Source: Moraxellaceae bacterium (GTDB lineage: Bacteria > Pseudomonadota > Gammaproteobacteria > Pseudomonadales > Moraxellaceae). Taken from it: a DNA stretch of 5,556 nucleotides. The notes below the pieces were generated by a model. The model was not told where the DNA came from and searched no databases. It saw only the letters and a program-made list of their open reading frames with translations. The stretch is taken from assembly GCA_030684415.1 (NCBI GenBank), contig JAUXNL010000080.1, positions 1 through 5,556 of the forward strand, read 5' to 3'. Each line of letters begins with the position of its first letter. Position 1 is the stretch's first letter. The position numbers and the translations under genes are program-made. Shown in pieces: positions 4,952 through 5,556 of the stretch.

Positions 4952-5556
4952 TCAGGCAGGCGACTGCGCCGGCACCGCAGGCGCAACAGAAGGCGTCGAC
5001 ATGGCCTCCACCACTGCAGCCGCCAGAATGAGCAGACCACCCGTCATTTCCATCGCCGACATTTTGGCGCCCGTGATCAGCGCCGCGCTGGCCACCGCTG
5101 CCACCAACTCCATCACCATGACGACCGACGAGCGTCCGGCCTCCATTCGTGTCACGGCCCATTGCGTGCAGCTCGTGGCCAATAACAACCCCCCGATACC
5201 GAAAATGACCGCCAGCAGCAGCGTGCCGCTGCCAACACCCATTGGAAATGTCTGGAAGCCCACCCCTAGCATCATGGCAGAAAACAGCAAGCACCCCAGA
5301 AACAAGGCAGCTACTTTGCTGGGCACCGGCAACTCCGGTGTCGCACGGAAAGACAGATTGGTCATGGCAAAGGCAAAGCCAGAGAGAATGGCAATGGCAT
5401 CCACCCACGTCGGCGGTGCCGCCAGAATTCCCGGGCCTCCGAGTAGCAACACCGCGCCACACAAGGCCATGACCACCGCCAGCACGCGCCATGGCCCGAC
5501 CTGCTCGCCGAGAAAAAGTTTCCCTCCGAGCACGCCCCACACCGGTAGCAGATAAA
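4952..5556 (-). CDS. EamA/DMT-superfamily transporter, C-terminal part, 5' end beyond window edge
   Basis: Seen: the - strand frame is open to the right edge and ends with TGA at 4954-4952. It starts inside the protein at YLLPVWGVLGGKLFLGE, the typical end of the first EamA repeat, so the GTG at 5542 is not the true start. About six hydrophobic segments follow: ALCGAVLLLGGPGI, AIAILSGFAFAM, VAALFLGCLLFSAMML, TLLLAVIFGIGGLLLA, SSVVMVMELVAAVASAALI and GGLLILAAAVVEAM. The MEAGRSSVVMVMELVAA region matches the second EamA repeat, where a conserved Glu sits in a membrane helix near the end. The tail is short and Ala/Pro rich. Known: these inner-membrane proteins have ten helices and export or import small metabolites; substrates are rarely predictable from sequence. 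The gene converges on the binding-protein gene and shares no control with it. Substrate unknown. Confidence 0.88.
   Translation of the reverse strand, partial: YLLPVWGVLGGKLFLGEQVGPWRVLAVVMALCGAVLLLGGPGILAAPPTWVDAIAILSGFAFAMTNLSFRATPELPVPSKVAALFLGCLLFSAMMLGVGFQTFPMGVGSGTLLLAVIFGIGGLLLATSCTQWAVTRMEAGRSSVVMVMELVAAVASAALITGAKMSAMEMTGGLLILAAAVVEAMSTPSVAPAVPAQSPA

Noticed and set aside
1..5556. CRISPR arrays, tRNA or rRNA genes, insertion sequences
   Set aside because: No regularly spaced repeats, no tRNA-like cloverleaf, no rRNA sequence and no transposase or paired terminal inverted repeats were seen.

Overview
The window reads as chromosomal DNA of a GC-rich Gram-negative bacterium, most likely a betaproteobacterium or a near relative. 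The evidence is an outer-membrane autotransporter barrel, an OmpA-type lipoprotein carrying the C-W-R...W-R-P...E-C-D motif familiar from betaproteobacterial OmpA proteins, a Tat-type signal peptide, and a sigma-54 promoter signature. The assignment rests on motifs only; no database comparison was possible.

Layout. (1) 1-1183, + strand: the C-terminal part of an autotransporter, cut by the left edge. (2) 1196-2413, + strand: an OmpA/Pal-like peptidoglycan-binding lipoprotein, 12 nt downstream and probably in the same transcript. A textbook intrinsic terminator at 2481-2517 ends this cell-envelope unit. (3) 2518-3158: a weakly coding stretch with one doubtful small ORF on the - strand. (4) 3159-3590: a compact regulatory region containing two candidate NtrC half-site repeats 30 bp apart, a near-consensus sigma-54 promoter (3285-3300), and a guanidine-I (ykkC class) riboswitch aptamer (about 3356-3464) with a candidate terminator overlapping its 3' edge. 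(5) 3591-4688, + strand: a NitT/TauT-type periplasmic substrate-binding protein of the urea/guanidine-carboxylase-associated family. (6) 4692-4951: a convergent intergenic region with a strong hairpin and a candidate terminator for the opposite strand. (7) 4952 to the right edge, - strand: the C-terminal part of an EamA/DMT-family membrane transporter.

How the parts work together. The most informative unit is 3159-4688. A binding protein predicted to capture guanidine or a related nitrogen compound sits behind a guanidine-sensing leader RNA, and the leader itself appears to start at a sigma-54 promoter with NtrC-like enhancer sites. That gives a plausible two-input design: nitrogen limitation switches initiation on, and guanidine releases the transcript. 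The binding protein is not followed by the permease, ATPase, carboxylase or allophanate hydrolase genes that usually accompany it; the next gene is convergent and unrelated. It is therefore a lone, riboswitch-controlled binding-protein gene whose partners must be encoded elsewhere or be missing.
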